NCBI RefSeq assembly: GCF_019038435.1 | Contig: NZ_JAGPOX010000026.1 | Coordinates: 1-64,000, forward strand | DNA length: 64,000 bases | Direction of reading: 5' to 3' | Source of the DNA: Nocardia alni | GTDB taxonomy: Bacteria > Actinomycetota > Actinomycetes > Mycobacteriales > Mycobacteriaceae | Part shown: positions 33,852 to 41,660 of the stretch, in pieces | How the letters are laid out: each line of letters opens with the position of its first letter | How positions within the stretch are numbered: the stretch's first letter is position 1 | Position numbers and translations under genes: made by a program | Notes under the pieces: generated by a model | Seen by the model: the letters and a program-made list of their open reading frames with translations, nothing else | The model's database searches: none | What the model was told of the DNA's origin: nothing

Positions 33852-35477
33852 TCACTTGCTCAGCACGCTGAAGCGAAACTTGGTGGACGGATCCAGGGTG
33901 CTGTCCACACCCTGCACGGACTTGGTCGAGACCGCGATCGCCTTACCCGACAGCAGCGGCAGGGTCGAGATGAAGTTCTGCGCCATCTCGGTCTGGATCT
34001 GCTCGATGATGGCCAGGCGCTTGTCCTTGTCCGGCTCGGTCGCCTCGGCGGTCAGCTGCGCGGTGATGGTCGGATCCTGGAAGTGGTTGCCCACGAAGTT
34101 GTTCGGCGCGTAGAACGGGGTCAGATAGTCGTCCGCGTCCGGGAAGTCCGGGAACCAGCCCAGTTGGTAGACCGGGTAGGCGTCCTGCACGCGCTGCTTG
34201 TTGTAGGTCACCCATTCGGTGGACTGCAGGTTGACCTTGAACAGCCCGGTGGATTCGAGCTGGTTCTTGATCGCCGCGTACTCCTCGGAGCTGGACGAGC
34301 CGTAATGGTCCGGGTTGTATTGCAGGTTCAGCGTCACCGGTGTCTGCACGCCGGCATCCGAGAGGAATTTGACCGCGGCGTCCTTGTTCGGCTTATCCCC
34401 GTAGACGGTCTTGAACGGCTCGATCGCACCCGGGTACCCCTGCGGCACAGGAGAATACGCGGGCTGATACGTGCCCTTGTACACCTGGGCGGCCAACGCG
34501 TCCCGGTCGATGCTGGAGGCCACGGCCTTACGGATCGCCAGCTTCTGGTCCGGGTTGTTGCCCGGCATGGTGTTCATGTTGAACACGATGTAGCGCAGTT
34601 CGCCGCCCGCACCCGAGTGCACGGCCACCTTGCCGTCCTTGCTGAGCGAGTCCAGGTCGGTGGGGCTCAGGCTGCGGTAGGCGACGTCGATATTACCGTT
34701 CTGGATATCCAGCTTGAGGTTGTCGCTCGAGGCGTAGTACTTCTCCGACACCGTCGCCGTCTTGGGCTTGCCCAGAATGCCGTTGTAACCCGGATTCGCC
34801 TGGTACTCAACGAGTTTGTTCTTGTCGTAGCTGGTGATCGTATAAGGGCCCGAGTATCCCTTGCTCTTGGCCACCGCGTCGTCGTCCAGCAGTTTGTCGG
34901 CCGGGAACACCTTATCGTCGACGATCGGCCCGGCCTCGGTCGCCAGGACCTGGGGGAAGGTCTGGTCGTTGGGGTTCTTGAGGGTGAATACGACCGTGGA
35001 GTCGTTGGTGGCGTCGGTGTGATCCAGGTTGCCCAGCAGCGAGGCCGGACCGTTCGGATCATTGATCTTCACCATGCGGTCGAAGGTGAACTTGACACTG
35101 GTCGCGGTCAGCGGGTCGCCGTTGGCGAACTTCAGACCCGGCTTCAGGGTGCAGCTGTAGGTGGTGGGTGTGGTGAAGCTGCACTGCTGCGCCGCATCCG
35201 GTGTCGGCGTGGTCGCACCGGGCGCGAAATTCATCAGGTGCTGATAGATCTGCGTCTCGGGAACGTAGGAACCCTGGTCGTAGGCCGCCGCCGGATCCAG
35301 CGAAAAGATCTTGTCGGTGGTGCCGATGACCAGCCCGGTTCCGCCACCACCCCCGGTGGTGCGGCCGGCACCGCACCCCGCGACGGCGACGAGCGCGAGG
35401 CCCGCCATCCCTACTGCCGCAATAGTTTTGATTCGGCCCGCTGGGGCCGCCGACATCCATGTCGTCGCTAACCGCAT
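33852..35477 (-). CDS. Peptide-type substrate-binding lipoprotein, copy 2 (SBP family 5)
   Basis: The 541-residue paralogue of the neighbouring lipoprotein has lipobox VAGC and the same domain landmarks (PGLKFANGDPLTATSVKFTF; YQLGWFPDFPDADDYLTP). First gene of the five-gene operon. After its stop comes GTGACGGTGGCGGCG, resembling the dppB-like start region (ATGACGGCGGCG) that follows copy 1, so the duplicated segment probably included the beginning of dppB. The two receptors may have different ligand ranges. Confidence 0.92.
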   Translation of the reverse strand: MRLATTWMSAAPAGRIKTIAAVGMAGLALVAVAGCGAGRTTGGGGGTGLVIGTTDKIFSLDPAAAYDQGSYVPETQIYQHLMNFAPGATTPTPDAAQQCSFTTPTTYSCTLKPGLKFANGDPLTATSVKFTFDRMVKINDPNGPASLLGNLDHTDATNDSTVVFTLKNPNDQTFPQVLATEAGPIVDDKVFPADKLLDDDAVAKSKGYSGPYTITSYDKNKLVEYQANPGYNGILGKPKTATVSEKYYASSDNLKLDIQNGNIDVAYRSLSPTDLDSLSKDGKVAVHSGAGGELRYIVFNMNTMPGNNPDQKLAIRKAVASSIDRDALAAQVYKGTYQPAYSPVPQGYPGAIEPFKTVYGDKPNKDAAVKFLSDAGVQTPVTLNLQYNPDHYGSSSSEEYAAIKNQLESTGLFKVNLQSTEWVTYNKQRVQDAYPVYQLGWFPDFPDADDYLTPFYAPNNFVGNHFQDPTITAQLTAEATEPDKDKRLAIIEQIQTEMAQNFISTLPLLSGKAIAVSTKSVQGVDSTLDPSTKFRFSVLSK

Positions 35478-35578
35478 GACAATCCCTCATCTCGCAACGC
35501 GGCGCGCCCGGCCCGGATCGCGGACATGGGTGCAGCCGGTGTACTTCACTCTGGCGGGACAGTACCGCCAGTGCGTTG

Positions 35579-35605
35579 CGGATATGTTGCGTTTCGCAAC
35601 AATTG
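35579..35605 (-). promoter_or_regulatory. Shared inverted-repeat box upstream of binding protein 2
   Basis: CGGATATGTTGC-N5-GCAACAATTG as in the copy at 33706-33732; here the spacer GTTTC extends the palindrome to GTTGCG-TTT-CGCAAC. A likely operator for an unidentified regulator. Confidence 0.6.
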
Positions 35606-35738
35606 GTCGCCAAGCCGACGAATTGGTAGTCATTCCAGCCAGTGTTCAGCCGAAATCCATGACAAGATCCTGGTCGAAGGCGTGCCACAGTAACAGGTGA
35701 CCGCTCACATGGTCGGACGAGTGAGGGTTGGACGCCGC

Positions 35739-37358
35739 TCAGGGACGGCTCAGCGCGCTCGCATTCGCGTTATTGCCCAACAGCTCCGCCTCCGACTTAC
35801 CGCCGAGGATGCCTTCGAGCATATTCTTCCCGATCGCCGCCTCGGTGGGCAGCGGAATCGGGTAGTTGCCGTCGAAGCAGGCACAGCACAGCCGCGAGCG
35901 CGGCTGCTCGGTGGCCGCGACCATGCCCTCGAGGGAGATATAGCCCAGGCTGTCGGCGCCGATGGAACGGCGCACGTTCTCGATCATCTCGTCGAAGGCG
36001 CTGCGCGCCAACGGATTCGCGGGCGCATTACCCGGCAGCTTGGCGGGTTCCGCCTCCGCGCCGTTGGCGATCAGCTCCGCACGCGAGGCGAAGTCGATGC
36101 CGTAGAAGCACGGCCACTTGACCGGCGGCGAGGCGATCCGGACGTGGATCTCCAGCGCGCCGGCCTCACGCAGCATCCGGATCAGCGCGCGCTGCGTATT
36201 GCCGCGCACGATCGAGTCGTCGACGACGACCAGGCGCTTGCCGCGGATGACCTCGCGCAGCGGATTGAGCTTGAGTCGAATACCCAGTTGCCGAATCGTT
36301 TGACTGGGCTGGATGAAGGTGCGCCCGACATAGGCGTTCTTCATCAGGCCCTGGCCGTACGGGATGCCCGAGCCCTGCGCGTAACCGACCGCGGCGGGGG
36401 TGCCCGATTCGGGCACCGGGATGACCAGATCGGCCTCGATCGGATGTTCGGTGGCCAGCCGGCGGCCGATGTCGACGCGGGTGGCGTGCACCGAGCGGCC
36501 GGAGATCGCGCTGTCGGGCCGGGCCAGGTAGACGTATTCGAAGATGCAGCCCTTGGGCTCCGGGTTGGCGAAGCGCAGCGAACGCACCCCGTCGGCGTCG
36601 ATGGCCAGCAGTTCGCCCGGCTCGATTTCCCGCACGAAGGAGGCGCCGACGATATCGAGCGCGGCGGTCTCGCTGGCTACCACCCAGCCACGGTCCAGCC
36701 GGCCCAGGCACAGCGGGCGCACCCCATGCGGATCGCGGGCGGCGTAGAGGGTGTGCTCGTCCATGAAGGTCAGGCAGAACGCGCCGCGCAGGGTGGGTAG
36801 TAGCTCCATCGCGGCCTGCTCGATGCTCTTGTCGGCGGCGGCGTGCGCCAGCAGCGCCGTCATCACGTCCGAGTCCGAGGTGGCCGCGACCGAGCCGGGG
36901 CCGCGGTTGATCAGACCGAATTCCCGGGCGCGCGAAGCCAATTCGGCGGTGTTGACCAGATTTCCGTTGTGGCCCAGTGCCAGTCCGCTGCCGACGGCGG
37001 TGGTACGGAAGATCGGCTGCGCGTTCTCCCAGGTCACCGCGCCGGTGGTGGAGTAGCGGCAGTGCCCGATGGCGACGTGACCCGGCATGGCCGCCAGTGT
37101 CTGTTCGTCGAACACCTGGCTCACCAGGCCCAGATCCTTGAACACCAGCACCTGCGAACCGTCGGCGACCGCGATGCCCGCCGCCTCCTGCCCGCGGTGC
37201 TGCAGGGCATAGAGGCCGTAGTAGGTGAGTTTGGCCACATCCTCGCCCGGAGCCCAGACACCGAAGACGCCGCACTCCTCGCGGGGCTCGTTCTCGGGCT
37301 GATCCGGGGTGCGCGTGTGTGGCTCGAGGTCTTCGACCGGCACGTCGGTGTTGGTCAC
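35739..37358 (-). CDS. purF: Amidophosphoribosyltransferase PurF
   Basis: Commits PRPP to purine synthesis using glutamine. The catalytic Cys of the amidotransferase domain is in REECGVFG (residue 29 from the chosen start), exposed after propeptide cleavage. The PRPP loop is VVVDDSIVRGNTQ. Cys residues in KGCIFEY, WPCFYG and LCCACF fit the 4Fe-4S cluster of the Bacillus-type enzyme. The GTG at 37358 follows AGGGAG; a -10 (TAGACT) at 37401-37396 gives a short leader and makes the ATG at 37394 unlikely. Confidence 0.96.
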   Translation of the reverse strand: MTNTDVPVEDLEPHTRTPDQPENEPREECGVFGVWAPGEDVAKLTYYGLYALQHRGQEAAGIAVADGSQVLVFKDLGLVSQVFDEQTLAAMPGHVAIGHCRYSTTGAVTWENAQPIFRTTAVGSGLALGHNGNLVNTAELASRAREFGLINRGPGSVAATSDSDVMTALLAHAAADKSIEQAAMELLPTLRGAFCLTFMDEHTLYAARDPHGVRPLCLGRLDRGWVVASETAALDIVGASFVREIEPGELLAIDADGVRSLRFANPEPKGCIFEYVYLARPDSAISGRSVHATRVDIGRRLATEHPIEADLVIPVPESGTPAAVGYAQGSGIPYGQGLMKNAYVGRTFIQPSQTIRQLGIRLKLNPLREVIRGKRLVVVDDSIVRGNTQRALIRMLREAGALEIHVRIASPPVKWPCFYGIDFASRAELIANGAEAEPAKLPGNAPANPLARSAFDEMIENVRRSIGADSLGYISLEGMVAATEQPRSRLCCACFDGNYPIPLPTEAAIGKNMLEGILGGKSEAELLGNNANASALSRP

Positions 37359-37395
37359 CGTTTGCTCCCTGTTCGGCGGGCTGGTAGCTCCCATC

Positions 37396-37401
37396 AGTCT
37401 A
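37396..37401 (-). promoter_or_regulatory. -10 element (TAGACT) for purF
   Basis: TAGACT lies about 37 nt before the purF GTG and just 1 nt before an upstream in-frame ATG, so transcription should begin inside that alternative N-terminus. Confidence 0.4.
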
Positions 37402-37458
37402 CGGGTCGCCTGGACGAAACCCGCTTCGGGATCACCCCGATGGCAGGCCGTTTGCTGC

Positions 37459-37464
37459 TACGGT
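37459..37464 (+). promoter_or_regulatory. -10 element (TACGGT) for the leaderless DUF3533-like gene
   Basis: TACGGT followed by 6 nt and GTG at 37471; no Shine-Dalgarno. Divergent from the purF -10 in a 112-nt intergenic region. Confidence 0.45.
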
Positions 37465-37470
37465 GCCTCC

Positions 37471-38787
37471 GTGGCGAGTACCGACACCCCGGACGTCAGT
37501 GTTGATGCCAAGCGCCTGAGCCCGATCCGGCTGGTGTTGCCGATCGTCGTGGCAACACTTGTTGCCGCATTGCTCGGCGTGATGTACCTCGACTACGTCG
37601 TGGATCCGCAGAAGAATCTGCACCACTTCCCGATCGCCCTGGTGAACCAGGATGTCGGCGACACCCTGCCCGGTCAGAACCAGCGGTCCAACTTCGGCGA
37701 CCAGGTCACCGACGGCTTGATGAAGGCCGTGCCCGCCAATCAGTTCGACCTGCGACAGCTGGGCATCACCCAGGCGCAGCTGGAGATGGAGTCCGGGCAG
37801 GTCTACGGCACGATCATCATCCCGAGCGATTTCACCAAGCGCCTGGGCATCCTGGGCATAGGCAGCGTGGTGTCCGGCGACATCTCGCGCCCGACGATCA
37901 CCCTGCAGACCAACCCACGCTCCGGGACGTTCGCGAGTTCGGTCGTCCAGCAATTCGGCGCCCAAGCGCTGTCGCAGGTGAACGGTACGGTCGGCAAGCA
38001 GCTGGTGCAGCAGGTCACCACGCAGCTGAAGGGGCAGACCTCGCAACTCAGCGGCGCGGCACTGCTGACGCTGAACCAGCCGCTGCAGATCGTGGTCGAA
38101 CAGTTCCGGCCGCTGCCCAGCGGCTCGGGCCAAGGCCTGATCGCCTTCTTCTACGCACTGCTGCTGCTGATGGTCGGCATGCTCGGGGGGATGATCATCC
38201 ACACCCTGATCGACTCCTCGCTGGGCTTCATCCCCACCGAATACGGGCCGTGGTTCGTGCACTTCCCGCGCACTCCGATCACCCGCGTCCGCACCCTGCT
38301 GCTCAAATGGGGGCTCATGGCGGTGACCGCGCTGGTCGGTTCCGGGGTACTGCTTGGCGTCGGCTCGGCACTGGGCATGACGATCACCCGGCCGCTGGCG
38401 CTGTATCTGTACGGCGCGTTCGCGATCATCGCCGTCGGATTCACCGCGATCTCGATCCTCGCCGCGATCGGTTCGGCGGGGCTGATCCTGAACACGATCC
38501 TGTTCATCGTGCTCGGGCTGCCGTCCTCGGGCGGCACCGTCCCGATCGAGGCCACGCCGAAGTACTTCGGCTGGCTGTCCGCCTTCGAGCCGATGCACCA
38601 GGTGTTCCTGGCGGTCCGCTCGATCGTCTACTTCGACGCCAACGCCGCGGCGGGCCTGTCGCGCGGGTTCTGGATGACCGCGCTGGGGCTGGCCATCGGC
38701 GTGGTTCTGGGCCTGGTGATCACACGCTTCTATGACCGCAAGGGACTCGAGCGCAAACCGCTGAACCGCGCCGAGCCGGCTGTGTAA
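37471..38787 (+). CDS. DUF3533 / YhgE-Pip-like membrane protein
   Basis: The 438-residue protein has one N-terminal helix (RLVLPIVVATLVAALLGVMY), a large extracytoplasmic domain (about residues 45-220; HFPIALVNQDVG) and five further helices. This is the ABC-2-permease-like plan of YhgE/Pip and DUF3533 proteins. Members act as small-molecule or cell-envelope exporters or phage receptors; a specific role cannot be read here. Start GTG at 37471 from the leaderless promoter. Divergent from purF. Confidence 0.8.
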   Translation: MASTDTPDVSVDAKRLSPIRLVLPIVVATLVAALLGVMYLDYVVDPQKNLHHFPIALVNQDVGDTLPGQNQRSNFGDQVTDGLMKAVPANQFDLRQLGITQAQLEMESGQVYGTIIIPSDFTKRLGILGIGSVVSGDISRPTITLQTNPRSGTFASSVVQQFGAQALSQVNGTVGKQLVQQVTTQLKGQTSQLSGAALLTLNQPLQIVVEQFRPLPSGSGQGLIAFFYALLLLMVGMLGGMIIHTLIDSSLGFIPTEYGPWFVHFPRTPITRVRTLLLKWGLMAVTALVGSGVLLGVGSALGMTITRPLALYLYGAFAIIAVGFTAISILAAIGSAGLILNTILFIVLGLPSSGGTVPIEATPKYFGWLSAFEPMHQVFLAVRSIVYFDANAAAGLSRGFWMTALGLAIGVVLGLVITRFYDRKGLERKPLNRAEPAV

Positions 38788-38863
38788 CCATCGCGCGGCG
38801 GAACGATTCCCCCGAGAAACGATCTGCCGACCGAAATCGTATACCCAGTCGACGATGTCCGCG

Positions 38864-39301
38864 TCAGAGCGGAATCAGCGGCAGCCAATGTGCCAGTTCA
38901 CCTGCGCGAATACCCGATATGGTGAGCGCGGCGGACTCGACGGCCGTCGCGTAGTCCAGCAGGCCCGTCGCCAGCAGCAGCCAGGTGCGCGGATCTGTCT
39001 CGACCACGTTCGGCGGAGTGCCTCGCGTGTGGCGGGGACCCTCGATGCACTGCACCGCCACGAACGGCGGCACCCGGACCTCCACCGAGCCGCCCGGAGC
39101 CGCGGCCGCCAGCGTGCGCGCCGTCCCCCGCACCGCCTCGGCCAATTCGGTTCGGGCGGGGGGTGGGGCGGACTCGTCGCGCAGCCATTCGCTCACCGCC
39201 AGCACCGCGACCCGCACCCGGGCGGGGTCCACCTCTCCTCGTCGCACCACACCGCCGAGGGTAACCGGAGACACCGACAGGGCCGCGTGCGCGCGGATCA
39301 C
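38864..39301 (-). CDS. Sterol-carrier-like family protein (Rv0807-like)
   Basis: A 145-residue cytosolic protein resembling the mycobacterial Rv0807 family annotated as sterol carrier family. Its core is VEVRVPPFVAVQCIEGPRHT, then GTPPNVVETDPRTWLLLATG, an SCP2/MDMPI-like helical-sheet segment. No catalytic motif is recognised. The GTG start overlaps the stop of the preceding membrane hydrolase gene (GTGA at 39301-39298), so it is coupled to it. Confidence 0.7.
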   Translation of the reverse strand: MIRAHAALSVSPVTLGGVVRRGEVDPARVRVAVLAVSEWLRDESAPPPARTELAEAVRGTARTLAAAAPGGSVEVRVPPFVAVQCIEGPRHTRGTPPNVVETDPRTWLLLATGLLDYATAVESAALTISGIRAGELAHWLPLIPL

Positions 39302-41055
39302 TTGACCGCGCGCTCGAAGTCCTCGGCCAGCTCGATCTGCGTGCGGATCCGTTGTTCCACATCCGGATTCCAGTCCGGCGGCGGCAGAACCGCGGCCCAG
39401 CCGTCCAGGACCAGGCTGCCGTAGTTGTGGCCGTGGCCGTCGCTGACGCCCTGGGCGTTGGTGAGATCGGCCGCCACCTGCCAGAAGGTGACGAACGGCC
39501 ACCACCGCATCTGCGTGGACACATCCGGCCCGCGCCGCTCGGACAGCCAGTCCGGTTGGGAGAAGATCAGATCCGGGGACCACCACACGATCGGGTCGGA
39601 GGCGTACTGGAGGTAGGCGATGCGGGGCTGACGCCAATCCGTCGAGGGTTTGGTCAGATCCGCGGCGTCGGCGGCGAAGCGGACCACCAAGCCGTCGGCG
39701 TAGACCGGTTCCACCTGCCGGGAGCCGGGATCACGGCGGGCGACGAACTGACTCCACAGGCGGTTCGAATTCGGCGGGCCGACCCACAGCGCACCGTCCA
39801 CCCGGTCCCGCAGATCGGCCATTCCGCCGAAGGCCGCCTCGGATCCCTGCGACCCCAGCGACTCCCCGTACACCAGAAGCTTCGGCCGCGCGTCCGCCGG
39901 GCGCTGTGACCAGGTTCGGTAGATCGCGTCGAACATCGCGCGCCCCGACTGCGCCACCTTCTGCCGGTCCGCCAGGAACGACAGCACGCTGGGCAGATAG
40001 GAGTACTGCGAGGCGATGATCGCGGTGTCGCCGCCGTACATGTACTCGATCGCATTGGCGGCCATGGAATTCACCCAGCCGGTGCCGGTGGTGGTGACGA
40101 TCACCAGCACCTTGCGATCGAAGGCATGCGTGCGGTCGAGTTCGGCGACCGCAAGATCCTCTTGGCTCTCACCGCTTTTCGTCGAATCGAGTCCGACGTA
40201 TGCCCGGATCGGCTCGAGCGCGGGCTTTCCCGTGACGGCGCTGATCCGGAAGGCGTCGGGACCGTGCGAGACGAACCACCGGCCCTCCGAGCCGAGGGTG
40301 TCCCACTTCGCCAGCGACGCGGGGCTTCCCGAGCGTCCGGGGTCCTGCGGCTGCACCGCGTACCGGGTCACCTTGTCGTTGCGCACGCTGAACGCGGAGT
40401 TCGCCACCGCGAAGAAGGCCCGCGTGGCCACGCCGTTGAACAGCGTCACGACCAGGATCACCAGCACTCCCGCGCCCACGGTCGGCGCGAGCTGCGAGGG
40501 CACCCGCACCCAGCGGCTCAGCAGCCGGGCCAGCAGGCGCACCACGTAGCGCAGCATCCGGTAAACCCCGACCGCCAATATGCCCACCAGCAGACTCAAC
40601 CCGCCGGTACGCAGATATCCGGAGGTCGTGGTGCCCGCCATATCCATCAACGCGTAAATCTGCCGCTGCCAATCGGCCGAGAGCACCAGCATGTATCCGG
40701 TCACCAGAACGCACACCGCCAGCACGGCGAATTTCACCGCGTACCGCACCCGCACCGCCGGCGCGCCCCACGGCAGTTTCGGCCGGACCCAGCGGCGGAA
40801 CGCCCATGCGAAGACACAGCCGACGCCATATCCGATCGCGGCATTCACACCGCTGATCAGACCCTGGAACAGCCAGTCGCGCGGTAACAGCGAGGGCGTC
40901 ACCGACCAGGCGAAGAACACCGTCGCCACGACGAGCCCGACATAGTTCAGGCCTATGATGTCCTTTTCGATGCGGCGCAGTATCTCCGACCCGCGCCGGA
41001 CGGCGACGATACCGCGCGAGCGCGGCGTGGTCGGAGCCTCGGCGGTGTCGGGCAC
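39298..41055 (-). CDS. Membrane-anchored alpha/beta-hydrolase family protein (DUF2319-type)
   Basis: The 585-residue protein has about five N-terminal helices (LNYVGLVVATVFFAW, IGYGVGCVFAWAF and others) followed by a soluble alpha/beta-hydrolase domain with nucleophile motif GESLGSQGSEAAF. The architecture matches a conserved actinobacterial family; substrate unknown, perhaps an envelope lipid ester. The start at GTG 41055 (VPDTAEAPTT) is uncertain; the upstream open frame is basic and not conserved-looking. Operon with the sterol-carrier-like gene. Confidence 0.82.
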   Translation of the reverse strand: MPDTAEAPTTPRSRGIVAVRRGSEILRRIEKDIIGLNYVGLVVATVFFAWSVTPSLLPRDWLFQGLISGVNAAIGYGVGCVFAWAFRRWVRPKLPWGAPAVRVRYAVKFAVLAVCVLVTGYMLVLSADWQRQIYALMDMAGTTTSGYLRTGGLSLLVGILAVGVYRMLRYVVRLLARLLSRWVRVPSQLAPTVGAGVLVILVVTLFNGVATRAFFAVANSAFSVRNDKVTRYAVQPQDPGRSGSPASLAKWDTLGSEGRWFVSHGPDAFRISAVTGKPALEPIRAYVGLDSTKSGESQEDLAVAELDRTHAFDRKVLVIVTTTGTGWVNSMAANAIEYMYGGDTAIIASQYSYLPSVLSFLADRQKVAQSGRAMFDAIYRTWSQRPADARPKLLVYGESLGSQGSEAAFGGMADLRDRVDGALWVGPPNSNRLWSQFVARRDPGSRQVEPVYADGLVVRFAADAADLTKPSTDWRQPRIAYLQYASDPIVWWSPDLIFSQPDWLSERRGPDVSTQMRWWPFVTFWQVAADLTNAQGVSDGHGHNYGSLVLDGWAAVLPPPDWNPDVEQRIRTQIELAEDFERAVK

Positions 41056-41203
41056 CCACCAAGTATGGCCGTCATGCCCCCGAAACTCGGGGATGTCACT
41101 GGTGTGCCAGCGGTGACTACGGTGACTACGCGCGATAAGTACCTGTCGTGCTCGAGTAGTTGTACGCAGGCCCGCACAGCCCGCACACAGCAGACTCATT
41201 GCC

Positions 41204-41488
41204 ATGGGAACACCCGATACACGGCAGAAAAGCAGTGCGGCATTTCTGGTGCAGGCCGCGATCTCCTTCGGTGTCAGCTTCATCGCGACCACCGCCGGGG
41301 TCGTCTACCTGCCGCTGGATATGTGGCAGCGCGGTTTTCTGCTGATCTCCGAGTTGTTCCTGGTGAGCAGCGCTTTCACCCTTGCCAAGGTGGTACGCGA
41401 CCAGCACGAGGCGACTCGTGTGAACCACCGCGTCGACGAGGCGCGGCTCGAAAAACTACTGGCCGAACACGACCCGTTCAAGGCCTGA
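41204..41488 (+). CDS. YiaA/YiaB two-helix domain protein
   Basis: A 94-residue membrane protein with two helices (AAFLVQAAISFGVSFIATTA; GFLLISELFLVSSAFTLAKV) separated by YLPLDMWQ, the YiaAB domain plan, and a charged C-terminal tail. Function unknown in the family. No Shine-Dalgarno; a CAGACT hexamer 7 nt before the ATG is a weak match to the leaderless pattern. Convergent with purL. Confidence 0.85.
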   Translation: MGTPDTRQKSSAAFLVQAAISFGVSFIATTAGVVYLPLDMWQRGFLLISELFLVSSAFTLAKVVRDQHEATRVNHRVDEARLEKLLAEHDPFKA

Positions 41489-41579
41489 ATCGTGCCGCGC
41501 GCCGAACTGATGCGGCGCGCGGCGCGCGACCCCGAGGGGCATCGGGATCGCGGCGCGGCGGTGAGCTCGGCACGAGGGG

Positions 41580-41624
41580 TCCGGGCTCACCGCCATCCCA
41601 CCGCAATCGTGCGGTGAGCCCGGA
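41580..41624. terminator. Hairpin between the YiaAB gene and purL
   Basis: TCCGGGCTCACCGC pairs with GCGGTGAGCCCGGA (14 bp). A further CGGGCTCACCGCC at 41637-41649 and GGCGGTGAGCTCGG at 41557-41570 can form competing stems. It lies between converging genes, so it may stop both transcripts. Confidence 0.65.
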
Positions 41625-41660
41625 CTGTGGAGGGGATCGGGCTCACCGCCGCTGTTCCGC

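Noticed and set aside
33604..33855. Long N-terminal extension of binding protein 1
   Set aside because: The stretch contains the shared operator box and matches the non-coding upstream region of binding protein 2; the lipoprotein signal begins at 33603.
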